From Candidatus Saccharimonadota bacterium (GTDB lineage: Bacteria > Patescibacteriota > Saccharimonadia > Saccharimonadales > Saccharimonadaceae): 33,869 nucleotides of DNA. Location: the NCBI GenBank assembly GCA_020428315.1, contig JAGQNA010000009.1, forward strand, positions 1 through 33,869, in the 5' to 3' direction. The position numbers and the translations under genes are program-made. This document shows positions 7,106 through 14,977 of this stretch, in pieces (position 1 is the stretch's first letter; each line of letters opens with the position of its first letter). The notes beneath the pieces were generated by a model that saw only the letters and a list, made by a program, of their open reading frames with translations, ran no database searches and was not told the DNA's origin.

Positions 7106-7119
7106 TAAGCTAGACATTA
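7106..7119 (+). promoter_or_regulatory. Promoter/start element of rplJL, shared with rplK
   Basis: TAAGCTAGACATTA is identical to 333-346 upstream of rplK. Here it overlaps a plausible extended -10 (TGCTAGTATAAG, 7099-7109) and the expected first transcribed bases of the L10 leader. The shared sequence would place a common motif at the transcription start of both ribosomal units. Confidence 0.45.
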
Positions 7120-7187
7120 CCAAAGACAGTAGCAGCATATGCTTAATTCGCTACCGAGGAAATAACTATTATCTTGTAATCTTTGGT
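7119..7187 (+). promoter_or_regulatory. Ribosomal protein L10 leader (autoregulatory RNA)
   Basis: The leader closes with an 8-bp helix, ACCAAAGA (7119-7126) with TCTTTGGT (7180-7187). Inside is GTAGC/GCTAC (7129-7133 with 7150-7154) enclosing an AGCAT/ATGCT hairpin. The flanking AAAGACAGTAGC and CTACCGAGGAAATAA are the kink-turn-like conserved strands of the L10 leader family, where the L10(L12)4 complex binds and represses rplJL. The match to the family pattern is from memory, but position directly before rplJ fits exactly. Confidence 0.8.
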
Positions 7188-7192
7188 TATGC

Positions 7193-7213
7193 GAGAATTT
7201 TGCAAAAATTCTC
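7193..7213 (+). promoter_or_regulatory. Hairpin downstream of the L10-binding domain
   Basis: GAGAATTTT (7193-7201) and AAAATTCTC (7205-7213) form a 9-bp stem with a three-base loop just after the L10 leader. It has no T tract, so it is more likely a pause or alternative-fold element of the leader than a terminator by itself. Confidence 0.5.
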
Positions 7214-7265
7214 AGTAATGTACGTTAACAATTTGGCACACACTATAAACCAATGAAAGGATTTT

Positions 7266-7790
7266 ATGGCAATATCACGCGATAAAAAGAATCAATTGGT
7301 TGCTGAAGTTCAAGAGCTAGTCAAAAACGCAAAGATGACAGTCTTTGCAGAATACAAGGGAATCAGCGTAGCTGACATTCAAGATCTACGAGCTAAAGCT
7401 CGCGAAGCTGGTGTCACTATCAGGGTTATAAAAAACCGCCTAGTACGCGTTGCGATTGAGTCAATTGATGAGCTAAAAAACGTTGATACCTCTGCAATGA
7501 TTGGACAGTTGCTTTATGCGACTAGCGATACAGACGAAGTTGCTCCAGCTCAAGTATTGAACAACTTTGCAAAAGAACATCCCCAGCTTCAATTTGCTGG
7601 TGCATTCTCAGGAGAAGCTTCGAATCTTAGCGTTGCAGAGATCAAAGAGCTAGCTGACTTACCAAGCCGCGAGCAACTTGTAGCCGAGGTCGTGGCACAA
7701 CTGTTAAGCCCAGTTCACGACACAACCAATGCACTATCAGGTAACCTTCACGCACTACTCGATGGTGTCGAAGCAAAAGCAACCACATAA
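7266..7790 (+). CDS. rplJ: 50S ribosomal protein L10
   Basis: L10 anchors the L7/L12 dimers on the large-subunit stalk and, with them, represses its own operon. The 174-residue product has the classic N-terminal part ([20 protein letters not shown], then [19 protein letters not shown], then IKNRL) and the helical C-terminal tail ([16 protein letters not shown]) that binds L7/L12. An AAAGGA ribosome binding site precedes the ATG. It sits behind the L10 leader and 23 bases before rplL. It is separated from rplK-rplA by about 5 kb of nucleotide genes, and rpoB does not follow. Confidence 0.97.
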   Translation: MAISRDKKNQLVAEVQELVKNAKMTVFAEYKGISVADIQDLRAKAREAGVTIRVIKNRLVRVAIESIDELKNVDTSAMIGQLLYATSDTDEVAPAQVLNNFAKEHPQLQFAGAFSGEASNLSVAEIKELADLPSREQLVAEVVAQLLSPVHDTTNALSGNLHALLDGVEAKATT

Positions 7791-7813
7791 TTTTAATCAA
7801 TAAGGAGACTTAC

Positions 7814-8194
7814 ATGGCTGATGTAAAAAAACTTGCAGAAGAGCTGACTAAGCTTACTGTACTAGAAGTAAATGAACTTAAGAATGTTCTAAAAGATGAA
7901 TATGGCATAGAGCCAGCTGCAGCTGCGGTTGCAGTTGCCGGCCCAGCTGCCGGGGGGGACGCAGGAGCGGCTGCCGATGAGAAAACTGAATTCACTGTCA
8001 CGTTGAAGGATGCTGGCGCTCAAAAAGTAGCTGTCATCAAAGCGGTTAAAGAAATTACAGGACTTGGGCTTGGTGAAGCTAAAGCAATCGTAGATGAAGC
8101 TCCATCAACTGTTAAAGAAAAAGTAGCTAAAGACGAAGCCGAAGAGGCTAAAGCCAAGCTTGAAGAAGCTGGTGCAACTGTAGAATTAGTCTAA
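7814..8194 (+). CDS. rplL: 50S ribosomal protein L7/L12
   Basis: L7/L12 is the multicopy stalk protein that recruits translational GTPases. The 126-residue protein has the dimerising N-terminal domain ([20 protein letters not shown]), an Ala/Gly-rich hinge near residues 37-56 and the conserved C-terminal domain [20 protein letters not shown], then [20 protein letters not shown] strong AAGGAG site precedes the start. A clear terminator follows at 8224-8255, so rplJ-rplL forms a two-gene unit. Confidence 0.98.
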   Translation: MADVKKLAEELTKLTVLEVNELKNVLKDEYGIEPAAAAVAVAGPAAGGDAGAAADEKTEFTVTLKDAGAQKVAVIKAVKEITGLGLGEAKAIVDEAPSTVKEKVAKDEAEEAKAKLEEAGATVELV

Positions 8195-8223
8195 ATAAAT
8201 AGTGTGTGTCAATTTGTTACTTA

Positions 8224-8255
8224 AATAATCCACTCTTCCGAGTGGATTATTATTT
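8224..8255 (+). terminator. Terminator of the rplJL operon
   Basis: A perfect 12-bp stem (AATAATCCACTC at 8224-8235 with GAGTGGATTATT at 8240-8251) with a TTCC tetraloop is followed by ATTTG. The T tract is weak, but the stem is strong and well placed after rplL. The remaining bases to 8395 hold no gene I can support. Confidence 0.8.
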
Positions 8256-8395
8256 GTCAAGTGACATATAAATTCTACAACGATTATTATTTTTAATCTG
8301 TTTAGTATGTGGAAAATCACTTGTTTCAGTAAATATATCGGGAGCAACATTTTATACACTGCCCGACTACTTATTTATGAATCTTACTATAAACC

Positions 8396-8424
8396 TTGAC
8401 AATACATACCTGGACTGATATAAA
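8396..8424 (+). promoter_or_regulatory. Consensus-like promoter for the 171-residue protein
   Basis: TTGACA (8396-8401), a 17-base spacer and TATAAA (8419-8424), preceded by an extended TG, form the only textbook -35/-10 promoter I found. Transcription would start near 8431, giving a 35-base leader that contains AAGGA about 12 bases before the ATG. Confidence 0.8.
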
Positions 8425-8465
8425 GAGAAAGATATTTATAAAAATAGACAAGGACTGCGAGAACT

Positions 8466-8981
8466 ATGTCTGACTTACCAGAAAAACAAGTGAAGAGACT
8501 AAAGGCTCTAATTCAAGACGCCGAAACTAACCTAGCTGCTGCAAAAGAGCTTTTAATGAGCATACTCGGGGATGATGGCCATGTGGTCACTCCAGCGAGC
8601 TCACGAGAAGACGTTAGCGGAAAAGTAATCGAGGGTGTCTTTGACGGGCAAAAATTTGCCGGACCCGACGGGAGAGAATATCCCGTTCCTGCTAACTACG
8701 CGAGTAAAAGCAAGCTCGTTGAAGGTGACATACTGAAGCTGACAATCACTGAAGAGGGTGGCTTTATCTATAAGCAAATTGGCCCTGTCGACAGAACACA
8801 GCTAATTGGCGTATTAGTCCAGCATGACGGTAATTATTACATCGAGGCAAATGGGCGTCAGTATAGAATTCTACTCGCCAGCGTGACTTATTTCCGAATT
8901 AACGTTGGAGATCAGGTAACAATTATAGTCCCAACAGACAACCCTGACGCGACATGGGCCGCTGTAGAAGCTGCACTCTAG
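8466..8981 (+). CDS. Unknown protein, 171 residues, helical N terminus and beta-rich body
   Basis: I cannot name this family. Residues 1-35 form a charged helix or short coiled coil (KQVKRLKALIQDAETNLAAA). A flexible linker follows, then a segment with glycines and short strands (GVFDGQKFAGPDGREYPVP, ANYASKSKLVEGDILKLTI) and a second half of similar look (IEANGRQYRILLASVTYFRI, VGDQVTIIVP). The body suggests two small beta-barrel modules, possibly OB- or SH3-like, which is inference. The strong consensus promoter and leader point to high expression, unusual in this window outside the ribosomal genes. Confidence 0.85.
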   Translation: MSDLPEKQVKRLKALIQDAETNLAAAKELLMSILGDDGHVVTPASSREDVSGKVIEGVFDGQKFAGPDGREYPVPANYASKSKLVEGDILKLTITEEGGFIYKQIGPVDRTQLIGVLVQHDGNYYIEANGRQYRILLASVTYFRINVGDQVTIIVPTDNPDATWAAVEAAL

Positions 8982-9003
8982 TTATCTATCACTAGCTCTA
9001 TTT

Positions 9004-9012
9004 TGCTATAAT
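9004..9012 (+). promoter_or_regulatory. Extended -10 promoter, leaderless tdk
   Basis: TGCTATAAT (TATAAT at 9007-9012) ends 6 bases before the tdk ATG, with no ribosome binding site. Confidence 0.75.
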
Positions 9013-9018
9013 ATCACC

Positions 9019-9594
9019 ATGGCAAAACTGCACTTCAAATACGGAGCTATGAATAGTGGTAAAAGCGATTCGCTTATTAAGACCGCTTACAATTACGAGG
9101 AGCGAGGCTTAAATATCGTAGTTATTAAGCCTAGAGTCGACACCAAAAGCACACAATCAATCGTTGCGAGAGGTGGCCACCGTAGAGAAGCCGATATTTT
9201 ATCGGACACTGCAACAAATTTCGCGTCTAGCATCCAAGCATTTGGCGACATCTCTTGCGTACTTGTTGACGAGACCCAGTTTCTAACAGAAAAACAGATA
9301 TCGGAACTATACTTAGTTGCGAAAAGTTATGACATATCCGTCATATGCTATGGCTTACGTACCGATTTTCAAACAAAGTTATTTCCAGGTAGTCAACGCC
9401 TAATCGAGCTAGCTGATAATATAGAGAAACTACCGACAATGTGTACCTGCGGGTCGCAAGCAGAATTCAATACTCGTAAGATTAATGGGAACTACACATT
9501 CAAGGGAGCGCAAGTTGCAATTGACGGTAAAGAGTCTGTAGAATACGATTCACTATGCGGAAAATGCTATATGCAGCGTGGTGGAAAAATCTAG
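9019..9594 (+). CDS. tdk: Thymidine kinase (type II)
   Basis: Tdk phosphorylates salvaged thymidine to dTMP. The 191-residue protein has the P-loop GAMNSGKS (9-16), the catalytic LVDETQF (Asp84, Glu85), the FPGSQRLIELAD segment and a C-terminal zinc-binding lobe with Cys142, Cys144, Cys180 and Cys183. The first cysteine pair is spaced by one residue rather than the usual two. The presence of both tdk and thyA/dfrA means dTMP can be made de novo and by salvage. The gene has its own leaderless promoter and is followed by dnaX after about 40 bases. Confidence 0.95.
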   Translation: MAKLHFKYGAMNSGKSDSLIKTAYNYEERGLNIVVIKPRVDTKSTQSIVARGGHRREADILSDTATNFASSIQAFGDISCVLVDETQFLTEKQISELYLVAKSYDISVICYGLRTDFQTKLFPGSQRLIELADNIEKLPTMCTCGSQAEFNTRKINGNYTFKGAQVAIDGKESVEYDSLCGKCYMQRGGKI

Positions 9595-9622
9595 TACTCG
9601 TACGTACAAGCTAAAAATAAGG

Positions 9623-9628
9623 TATAGT
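9623..9628 (+). promoter_or_regulatory. Probable -10 box of leaderless dnaX
   Basis: TATAGT ends 7 bases before the dnaX ATG at 9636; an overlapping second TATAGT (9628-9633) is too close. No ribosome binding site is seen. Confidence 0.5.
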
Positions 9629-9635
9629 ATAGTAG

Positions 9636-11063
9636 ATGGGGAAAGCACTATACCGCAAATATCGCTCGCGGAAGTTATCTGATATCGTCGGCCAAAGCCA
9701 TGTGACCGACCTGCTATCGAGTGCTCTTAAAACTAACCGTATTTCACATGCATACCTGTTCACTGGTCCGCGAGGAACAGGCAAAACATCCATCGCAAGG
9801 ATTTTAGCACATGAAATAAATAACCTTCCATACAACGATGAGTCAACTCATCTTGACATTATCGAAATCGACGCCGCCAGCAATAACGGAGTAGATGATA
9901 TACGAGATCTTCGTGAAAGGGTTCAGTTGGCCCCTAGTAGTGCCACGAAGAAGATATACATCATAGATGAAGTACATATGCTATCTAAGCCAGCGTTTAA
10001 CGCACTACTAAAAACCCTGGAGGAGCCACCTGAACATGTTGTTTTTATCCTAGCAACAACAGATGTTGATAAGTTACCTGAAACAATTGTTAGTCGCACT
10101 CAACGATACACCTTCCACAAAGCAAGCACAGAAGATATCATCATCAACCTAAAGAGAATAGCGGCCGCAGAGAAGATAATAATTGATGACGAAGCGCTTC
10201 AGTTAATAGCCGAGCATAGCGACGGTAGCTTTCGTGATAGTGTTAGCCTCTTAGACCAGCTAAATGGTCTTGCAGATAGTACAATTTCTGCAGCTACCGT
10301 TGAGAATAGCCTAGGTCTGGTGCCATCGAACGTTATCGTACAGCTTGCCAATGCGACGAGAGACGGCAAATTTGACGAGGTATTAAGTATTCTTAACCAA
10401 CTCGAAACGAGCGGTCACCAGGCAAGTATCACTTCTAGTCAACTGGTCTCGTATATAGTTCGTAATGCGCTAGACTACCCTGGATTACTTAAGATTGTTA
10501 CCGACCTACTAGACGTACCGAAATCTCTCCGACCAAATAGTAGCCTACTGGCAATACTCGGAGTATACACTGCAGATAAACCGACAAAATTAATGAAATC
10601 GGCTATTCCCGCTAAAGGTATCATCGATTTAGAAAATAAAGCCCTAGAACCGCACCCAAAAGATGATATTCGACTCGCTGAAAAGACCCCTGAACCTCAG
10701 AAAAATACTATAAATACCACTAAGAATACTAATGAATCTGCTGACACCGATCTAGACTGGCAGATGATACTAGATTCTGCCAAAAAATCTAGTATTGGAC
10801 TCCAAAGTATCTTACATAAATGTAGCCATAAAATTACTGATACTAAAAATATAGTAATATACACACGAAATGAATTTTATCGGAAAAAACTTGAATCACC
10901 CAAGCAAATACAGTCCTTGCATAAGACGCTAAAAGATGTAACTGGTACAGAATGGCAAATTGAGCTTATTGGATCAGTCGCACCACCAAAAGATAGCGCG
11001 CTAGCTGCAATTACTGATATGATGGGTGGTGGAGAAGAAATAATACTTGAGGATGATACTTGA
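9636..11063 (+). CDS. dnaX: DNA polymerase III gamma/tau subunit, zinc module absent
   Basis: DnaX is the ATPase of the clamp loader that links polymerase and helicase. Seen are ALYRKYRSRKLSDIVGQ at the start, Walker A GPRGTGKT (44-51), Walker B IYIIDEVHML with Asp111-Glu112, NALLKTLEEPPEHVVFILAT (sensor 1) and SRTQRY, followed by the lid region SDGSFRDSVSLLDQL. The cysteine-rich zinc module normally between Walker A and EIDAASNNGVDDIRDL is missing, replaced by about a dozen residues. The C-terminal part has a linker and a tau-like domain (WQMILDSAKK...). Total 475 residues. The TGA stop overlaps the dnaB ATG by one base. Confidence 0.96.
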   Translation: MGKALYRKYRSRKLSDIVGQSHVTDLLSSALKTNRISHAYLFTGPRGTGKTSIARILAHEINNLPYNDESTHLDIIEIDAASNNGVDDIRDLRERVQLAPSSATKKIYIIDEVHMLSKPAFNALLKTLEEPPEHVVFILATTDVDKLPETIVSRTQRYTFHKASTEDIIINLKRIAAAEKIIIDDEALQLIAEHSDGSFRDSVSLLDQLNGLADSTISAATVENSLGLVPSNVIVQLANATRDGKFDEVLSILNQLETSGHQASITSSQLVSYIVRNALDYPGLLKIVTDLLDVPKSLRPNSSLLAILGVYTADKPTKLMKSAIPAKGIIDLENKALEPHPKDDIRLAEKTPEPQKNTINTTKNTNESADTDLDWQMILDSAKKSSIGLQSILHKCSHKITDTKNIVIYTRNEFYRKKLESPKQIQSLHKTLKDVTGTEWQIELIGSVAPPKDSALAAITDMMGGGEEIILEDDT

Positions 11064-12409
11064 TGGCAGATAAGAATATTCCCGTTGGCAAGGTCCCCCC
11101 ACACAGTAGTGACGCCGAGAAAAGCCTACTTGGTGCTGTACTGATCGATGATGAGGTAATGAGTGACGCTACAGAGCATGTAAAACCAGATGATTTTTAC
11201 GACCAACGTCATTCGGTAATTTTTGAGGCAATGCTCAGTCTATATGAAAAGCATAAACCAGTAGATCTATTGACTCTTACTGAGGAGTTGAAAAAAAAGA
11301 AACACCTCGAAACAATTGGTGGTAGTAGTTACCTCACTGAATTAACAAATTACGTCCCTACTGCTGCCCACGCCGAATCATATGCTGAACTGGTAAGTCA
11401 AAAAGCAGTTCGAAGGCGATTAATTCGGGCAAGTGGCGAGATTAGTGAATTAGGCTTTGATGAGAATACAACTACACAAGAACTATTAGAAAAAGCCGAG
11501 GCCGAGCTGTTTAGCGTCAGTGACCAAAGCCTCAATCAGGATGTAGTTATATTAGAGAGTATTTTGACAGAGAGTTTTGACCGCCTAGAGGAGCTCCATA
11601 AAAATAAAGACAAACTACGGGGAATACGGACCGGTTATCGCGATTTAGATAACATGACTGCTGGTTTGCAGCGAAGTGATTTATTTATTCTTGCAGCAAG
11701 ACCAGCTATGGGTAAGACTACTTTTGTAACTAATCTTGCTTATAACGTTGCGACGATTGCTAAACAGCCAGTCTTGTTTTTCAGCCTAGAGATGAGTAAA
11801 GAGCAGCTAGTAGATCGAATGCTTGCCGACGCAAGTGGTGTTGATGCATGGAATATTCGAACTGGAAATCTTAGCGATGATGATTTTAGTAAGCTATCAG
11901 AGGCTATGGGCGAAATGGCAGAAGCGCCAATCTATATAGACGATACTCCGGGCTTAACCGTTTTAGAAATGCGAACAAAGGCACGCAGGATTAATCATGA
12001 ACAGCCTTTAGGTCTTATTATCGTTGACTATTTACAGCTAATGCAATCGAGCGGAAAAAGCGATGGAAATCGCGTTCAAGAAGTGAGCGAGATCTCCAGA
12101 GGCCTAAAGCTTATTGCTCGAGAGTTGAATGTCCCACTTATTGCATTGAGCCAGCTGAGCCGAAGTGTCGAAAATCGCTCCCCGCAAATCCCTCAGCTAA
12201 GTGACTTGCGTGAGTCTGGGAGCATTGAACAAGACGCTGATATCGTTAGTTTTATATACAGGCCAGGCTACTACGAACCAGACAACCCCGAATTCGAAAA
12301 TATTACAGATTTAATTATCGCCAAGCATCGTAATGGTCCCACAGGTAAGGTTCAACTCTACTTCCACCCTGAAAGACTTAGGTTTATGTCGCTCGATAAA
12401 AAGCACTAA
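11063..12409 (+). CDS. dnaB: Replicative DNA helicase DnaB
   Basis: DnaB is the hexameric 5'-3' helicase of the replication fork. The 448-residue protein opens with the N-terminal domain signature VPPHSSDAEKSLLGAVLIDD, then has the RecA-like C-terminal domain: Walker A AARPAMGKTTFV, H1a region FSLEMSKEQLVDRML, Walker B IIVDYLQLM and the conserved LSQLSRSVENR and DLRESGSIEQDADIV. I chose the ATG at 11063, overlapping the dnaX stop by one base (TGATG), over a TTG one codon earlier. The dnaX-dnaB coupling fits co-expression of fork proteins. No intein is present. Confidence 0.98.
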   Translation: MADKNIPVGKVPPHSSDAEKSLLGAVLIDDEVMSDATEHVKPDDFYDQRHSVIFEAMLSLYEKHKPVDLLTLTEELKKKKHLETIGGSSYLTELTNYVPTAAHAESYAELVSQKAVRRRLIRASGEISELGFDENTTTQELLEKAEAELFSVSDQSLNQDVVILESILTESFDRLEELHKNKDKLRGIRTGYRDLDNMTAGLQRSDLFILAARPAMGKTTFVTNLAYNVATIAKQPVLFFSLEMSKEQLVDRMLADASGVDAWNIRTGNLSDDDFSKLSEAMGEMAEAPIYIDDTPGLTVLEMRTKARRINHEQPLGLIIVDYLQLMQSSGKSDGNRVQEVSEISRGLKLIARELNVPLIALSQLSRSVENRSPQIPQLSDLRESGSIEQDADIVSFIYRPGYYEPDNPEFENITDLIIAKHRNGPTGKVQLYFHPERLRFMSLDKKH

Positions 12410-12432
12410 TAAGCAACCTTACTGCACTAACA

Positions 12433-12441
12433 TGATATAAT
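12433..12441 (+). promoter_or_regulatory. Extended -10 promoter, leaderless membrane-protein gene
   Basis: TGATATAAT (TATAAT at 12436-12441) ends 8 bases before the ATG at 12450, with no ribosome binding site. Confidence 0.7.
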
Positions 12442-12449
12442 GTCTATAG

Positions 12450-13937
12450 ATGGCGAATAAAAAAATATCAGATTTTTTACTTTATCGCATACGCTACTCG
12501 GCGGCAACAACTTGTATGATACTGCTGCTTTTTACGGTCCTACTGTTCAGTGGTTTTGTCATGCCAGCAGGCCTATCTGCACAAGAAATGCAGTCCGCGT
12601 CCGAGAGTATCCATACGCCTATGCTTGCTCTAAATGGTGAAGAGGCGAGACATTTGATCAACTTACCTTATCATTTACTGCAAAAGGTTAGTATCTATGT
12701 GTTTGGTGTTACTAATCTTGGCATAAAGCTACCTTCGCTAGTCCTAGCGTTTATTAGTATTGTGGCTCTATACAATCTTTTGAGACTCTGGTTTAGAAAA
12801 AATACTGGAATTTTAACCAGCATTATCGCAACCTGCAGTGCGCTATTCATATTCTATGCACAACTTGGAACACCAGATATTAGTTATATCTTCTGGCCAG
12901 CAATATTACTATCTTCTACATCGATGCTTGCTTATTCAACAAAACTAGTTCCGTTATGGATCATTATCTCTGCCGTCGCCGGAGCTTTGAGCCTATATAC
13001 ACCATTACTGATTTTTCTTATCTTAACACTCGTGTTCACTAGCTTCCTGCACCCACACGCACGATTTATAATCTTCAAACAGTCGTGGACAATTCTAGCA
13101 CTTGCAGCTTTTATTTTTACTTCACTACTAGTGCCAATCATGATCGGAATAGTAAATAGCCCACAGATTATATTTAGCCTTTTAGGCCTCGATAATCTTA
13201 AGTCAATTACCGCAAACGAGCTATGGACAAACTCCGCACCATATATACAGCTATACGATCCATTTATTGCAAATATAGTAGTCCCGGTCTATAGCGTGGT
13301 AGTGTTACTGCTAATAATAATAGGAGCAATACAGCTCATCACCACAAAATATACTGCGAAAAGCTACATTCTATCAATCCTATTTAGTTTCTTTCTTATA
13401 GGAGTAGTCCTGGGAATACTGCCACCTGCATTTACTTTTATTCCCGCAATGGTACTAGTAACCTATGCGCTCAATTACATTATTAGCTCGTGGTATAACC
13501 TTTTCCCGCTCAACCCATACGCCAGAGTTGCTGGTTTAATACCAATTTTTGTACTAATAACCGGTATTTGCTTATCTGAGTTTAGTCGCTACTCCTACGG
13601 AATATCACACAGTCCGCCAATTAGTAGTGTATTCAATCAGGATCTAGAATTATTACACAAATATCTCAGTAAGTCGTCTAATGAGAAGTTGGCAATCTTG
13701 CCCGCAACTAACGAGACGCTATTCTACAAAGACGTTGCCGAACGGACTAAGAATAAATCCGGCAATAGGCCAATTATCATAACCAACCCTCAGGAAATTT
13801 CTTCTATCGCACCCGCTTACACTATCATTGCCGCACCCGAATATAAATCATCAACCACGCCTCCTACTGATATTCTTGTTTCGCCAACATCAATGGACTC
13901 TGCTCGTTTCTTCCTATATAAAAATACCTACAAATAG
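12450..13937 (+). CDS. Multi-spanning membrane protein, GT-C glycosyltransferase-like
   Basis: This 495-residue protein has about ten to twelve predicted membrane helices and a short polar C-terminal domain (from about residue 395). The layout resembles GT-C enzymes of the ArnT/PMT kind, which move sugars from polyprenyl-phosphate carriers on the outer face of the membrane. After the first helix, an external loop carries NGEEARH, in the place of the acidic motif of that family. The loop is followed by NLPYHLLQKVSIYVFG and a helix typical of PMT-like proteins (GIKLPSLVLAFISIVALYNL). The acceptor, whether lipid, protein or polysaccharide, is unknown. Family call by topology and motif, not by alignment. 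Confidence 0.6.
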   Translation: MANKKISDFLLYRIRYSAATTCMILLLFTVLLFSGFVMPAGLSAQEMQSASESIHTPMLALNGEEARHLINLPYHLLQKVSIYVFGVTNLGIKLPSLVLAFISIVALYNLLRLWFRKNTGILTSIIATCSALFIFYAQLGTPDISYIFWPAILLSSTSMLAYSTKLVPLWIIISAVAGALSLYTPLLIFLILTLVFTSFLHPHARFIIFKQSWTILALAAFIFTSLLVPIMIGIVNSPQIIFSLLGLDNLKSITANELWTNSAPYIQLYDPFIANIVVPVYSVVVLLLIIIGAIQLITTKYTAKSYILSILFSFFLIGVVLGILPPAFTFIPAMVLVTYALNYIISSWYNLFPLNPYARVAGLIPIFVLITGICLSEFSRYSYGISHSPPISSVFNQDLELLHKYLSKSSNEKLAILPATNETLFYKDVAERTKNKSGNRPIIITNPQEISSIAPAYTIIAAPEYKSSTTPPTDILVSPTSMDSARFFLYKNTYK

Positions 13938-13939
13938 GT

Positions 13940-13945
13940 TATAAT
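13940..13945 (+). promoter_or_regulatory. -10 box of the ebfC-recR unit
   Basis: TATAAT predicts a start near 13952 and a leader of about 29 bases containing a good GAGGGAG ribosome binding site before the ATG at 13981. Confidence 0.6.
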
Positions 13946-13980
13946 ATAGAGACTTACTAACGAGAGGGAGAAACTAATTT

Positions 13981-14271
13981 ATGGCGTTTGACCAAATGAA
14001 AATGCTCAACGATTTACGCAAGGCGCAGAAGAACTTAAAAAAACAAATCGTAGAAGTCGAGGCAGGCGATGGTGCTGTTGTCGTACGCATAAATGGGGAA
14101 CTTAAGGTTGAGAGTATCAAAATTGATCCCGAAATGGTTGATCTGAACGATATAGGTGAGCTAGAACACTGGATAGAGATAGCTATCCGAGACGGAATGA
14201 CAAAGGCTCAAGAAATTGCAGCTGAAACGATGAAGCCACTCATGGGTGGCTTAAACCTACCTGGAATGTAG
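13981..14271 (+). CDS. ebfC: YbaB/EbfC family nucleoid-associated protein
   Basis: EbfC proteins are small dimeric DNA-binding proteins. The 96-residue product begins with the typical coiled region FDQMKMLNDLRKAQKNLKKQ, followed by VEAGDGAVVVRINGELKVESIKIDP and a C-terminal helix with a Met/Gly/Pro-rich end (MGGLNLPGM). A GAGGGAG site precedes the ATG. It lies 6 bases before recR; ybaB-recR adjacency, often after dnaX, is a very common bacterial order and supports both calls. Here dnaB and a membrane protein separate it from dnaX. Confidence 0.95.
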   Translation: MAFDQMKMLNDLRKAQKNLKKQIVEVEAGDGAVVVRINGELKVESIKIDPEMVDLNDIGELEHWIEIAIRDGMTKAQEIAAETMKPLMGGLNLPGM

Positions 14272-14277
14272 CTCTAA

Positions 14278-14895
14278 ATGCATCGGCAGATATTACCCAC
14301 GGCCTTACTTCGCCTAATTGACGAACTTGGTAGCCTACCCGGAGTCGGTCCGCGTACAGCCGAGAGATACGCCTATCATCTACTCCGTGCCTCAGACAAA
14401 AAGTCTCATACTCTCGCGGATAGCCTAGCTAAGCTTCATACTCAGGTATCTACTTGTCCGATAACTTTCGCTCTAATAGATTTTGACGAACAATACTCTA
14501 AGCTATACACTGATGAATCTAGAAACAAACAGTTAGTAGCTCTAGTCGAGGAGCCACTCGATATCGTAGCACTAGAAAAGACTGGTCAATTTAATGGCAC
14601 CTACCATGTACTTGGTGGTGCTATTTCGCCGATAGATGGAATCGGACCAGAACAGCTACATATTCCAGAATTAGTACAACGAATTAAAAAAGATAATGTA
14701 ATCGAATTAATTATTGCGACTAATGCCTCAGTCGAGGGGGAGTCTACTGCACTATTTGTACAAAACTATATAAAGGATGCTGACATACAGATAGACGTTA
14801 GTCGGTTAGCGCGAGGCATACCGGTTGGCGTTGATCTAGAGTATGCCGACCAAATTACACTCGGGCACGCGTTAGAAGGTCGTAAAAAACTTTAA
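14278..14895 (+). CDS. recR: Recombination protein RecR lacking the zinc-finger cysteines
   Basis: RecR works with RecO (and RecF) to load RecA at single-stranded gaps. The 205-residue protein has the helix-hairpin-helix region LIDELGSLPGVGPRTAERYA, the Toprim domain (VALVEEPLDIVALE, then YHVLGGAISPIDGIGPEQL) and the C-terminal RLARGIPVGVDLEYADQITL. The four-cysteine zinc finger expected between HhH and Toprim (about residues 55-82) is degenerate: only Cys60 remains. The start ATG has no clear ribosome binding site and lies 6 bases after the ebfC stop, so coupling is likely. Confidence 0.95.
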   Translation: MHRQILPTALLRLIDELGSLPGVGPRTAERYAYHLLRASDKKSHTLADSLAKLHTQVSTCPITFALIDFDEQYSKLYTDESRNKQLVALVEEPLDIVALEKTGQFNGTYHVLGGAISPIDGIGPEQLHIPELVQRIKKDNVIELIIATNASVEGESTALFVQNYIKDADIQIDVSRLARGIPVGVDLEYADQITLGHALEGRKKL

Positions 14896-14930
14896 TCCCA
14901 GGTACGGTATTAGTAATTATATACAATAAA

Positions 14931-14939
14931 TGATACTAT
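14931..14939 (+). promoter_or_regulatory. Extended -10 promoter for the 59-residue protein
   Basis: TGATACTAT (-10 TACTAT, 14934-14939) predicts a start near 14946 and a leader of about 32 bases with an AAAGGAG site (14965-14971). A TACAAT at 14922-14927 is an alternative. Confidence 0.5.
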
Positions 14940-14977
14940 GGATTTGATATTCAAAACTAGCCGCAAAGGAGCTATCT

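Noticed and set aside
8190-8352. Reverse ORF of about 54 codons starting after TATAAA near 8352
   Set aside because: It reads through the rplJL terminator and the end of rplL, and its leucine/isoleucine-rich product looks like chance AT-rich coding.
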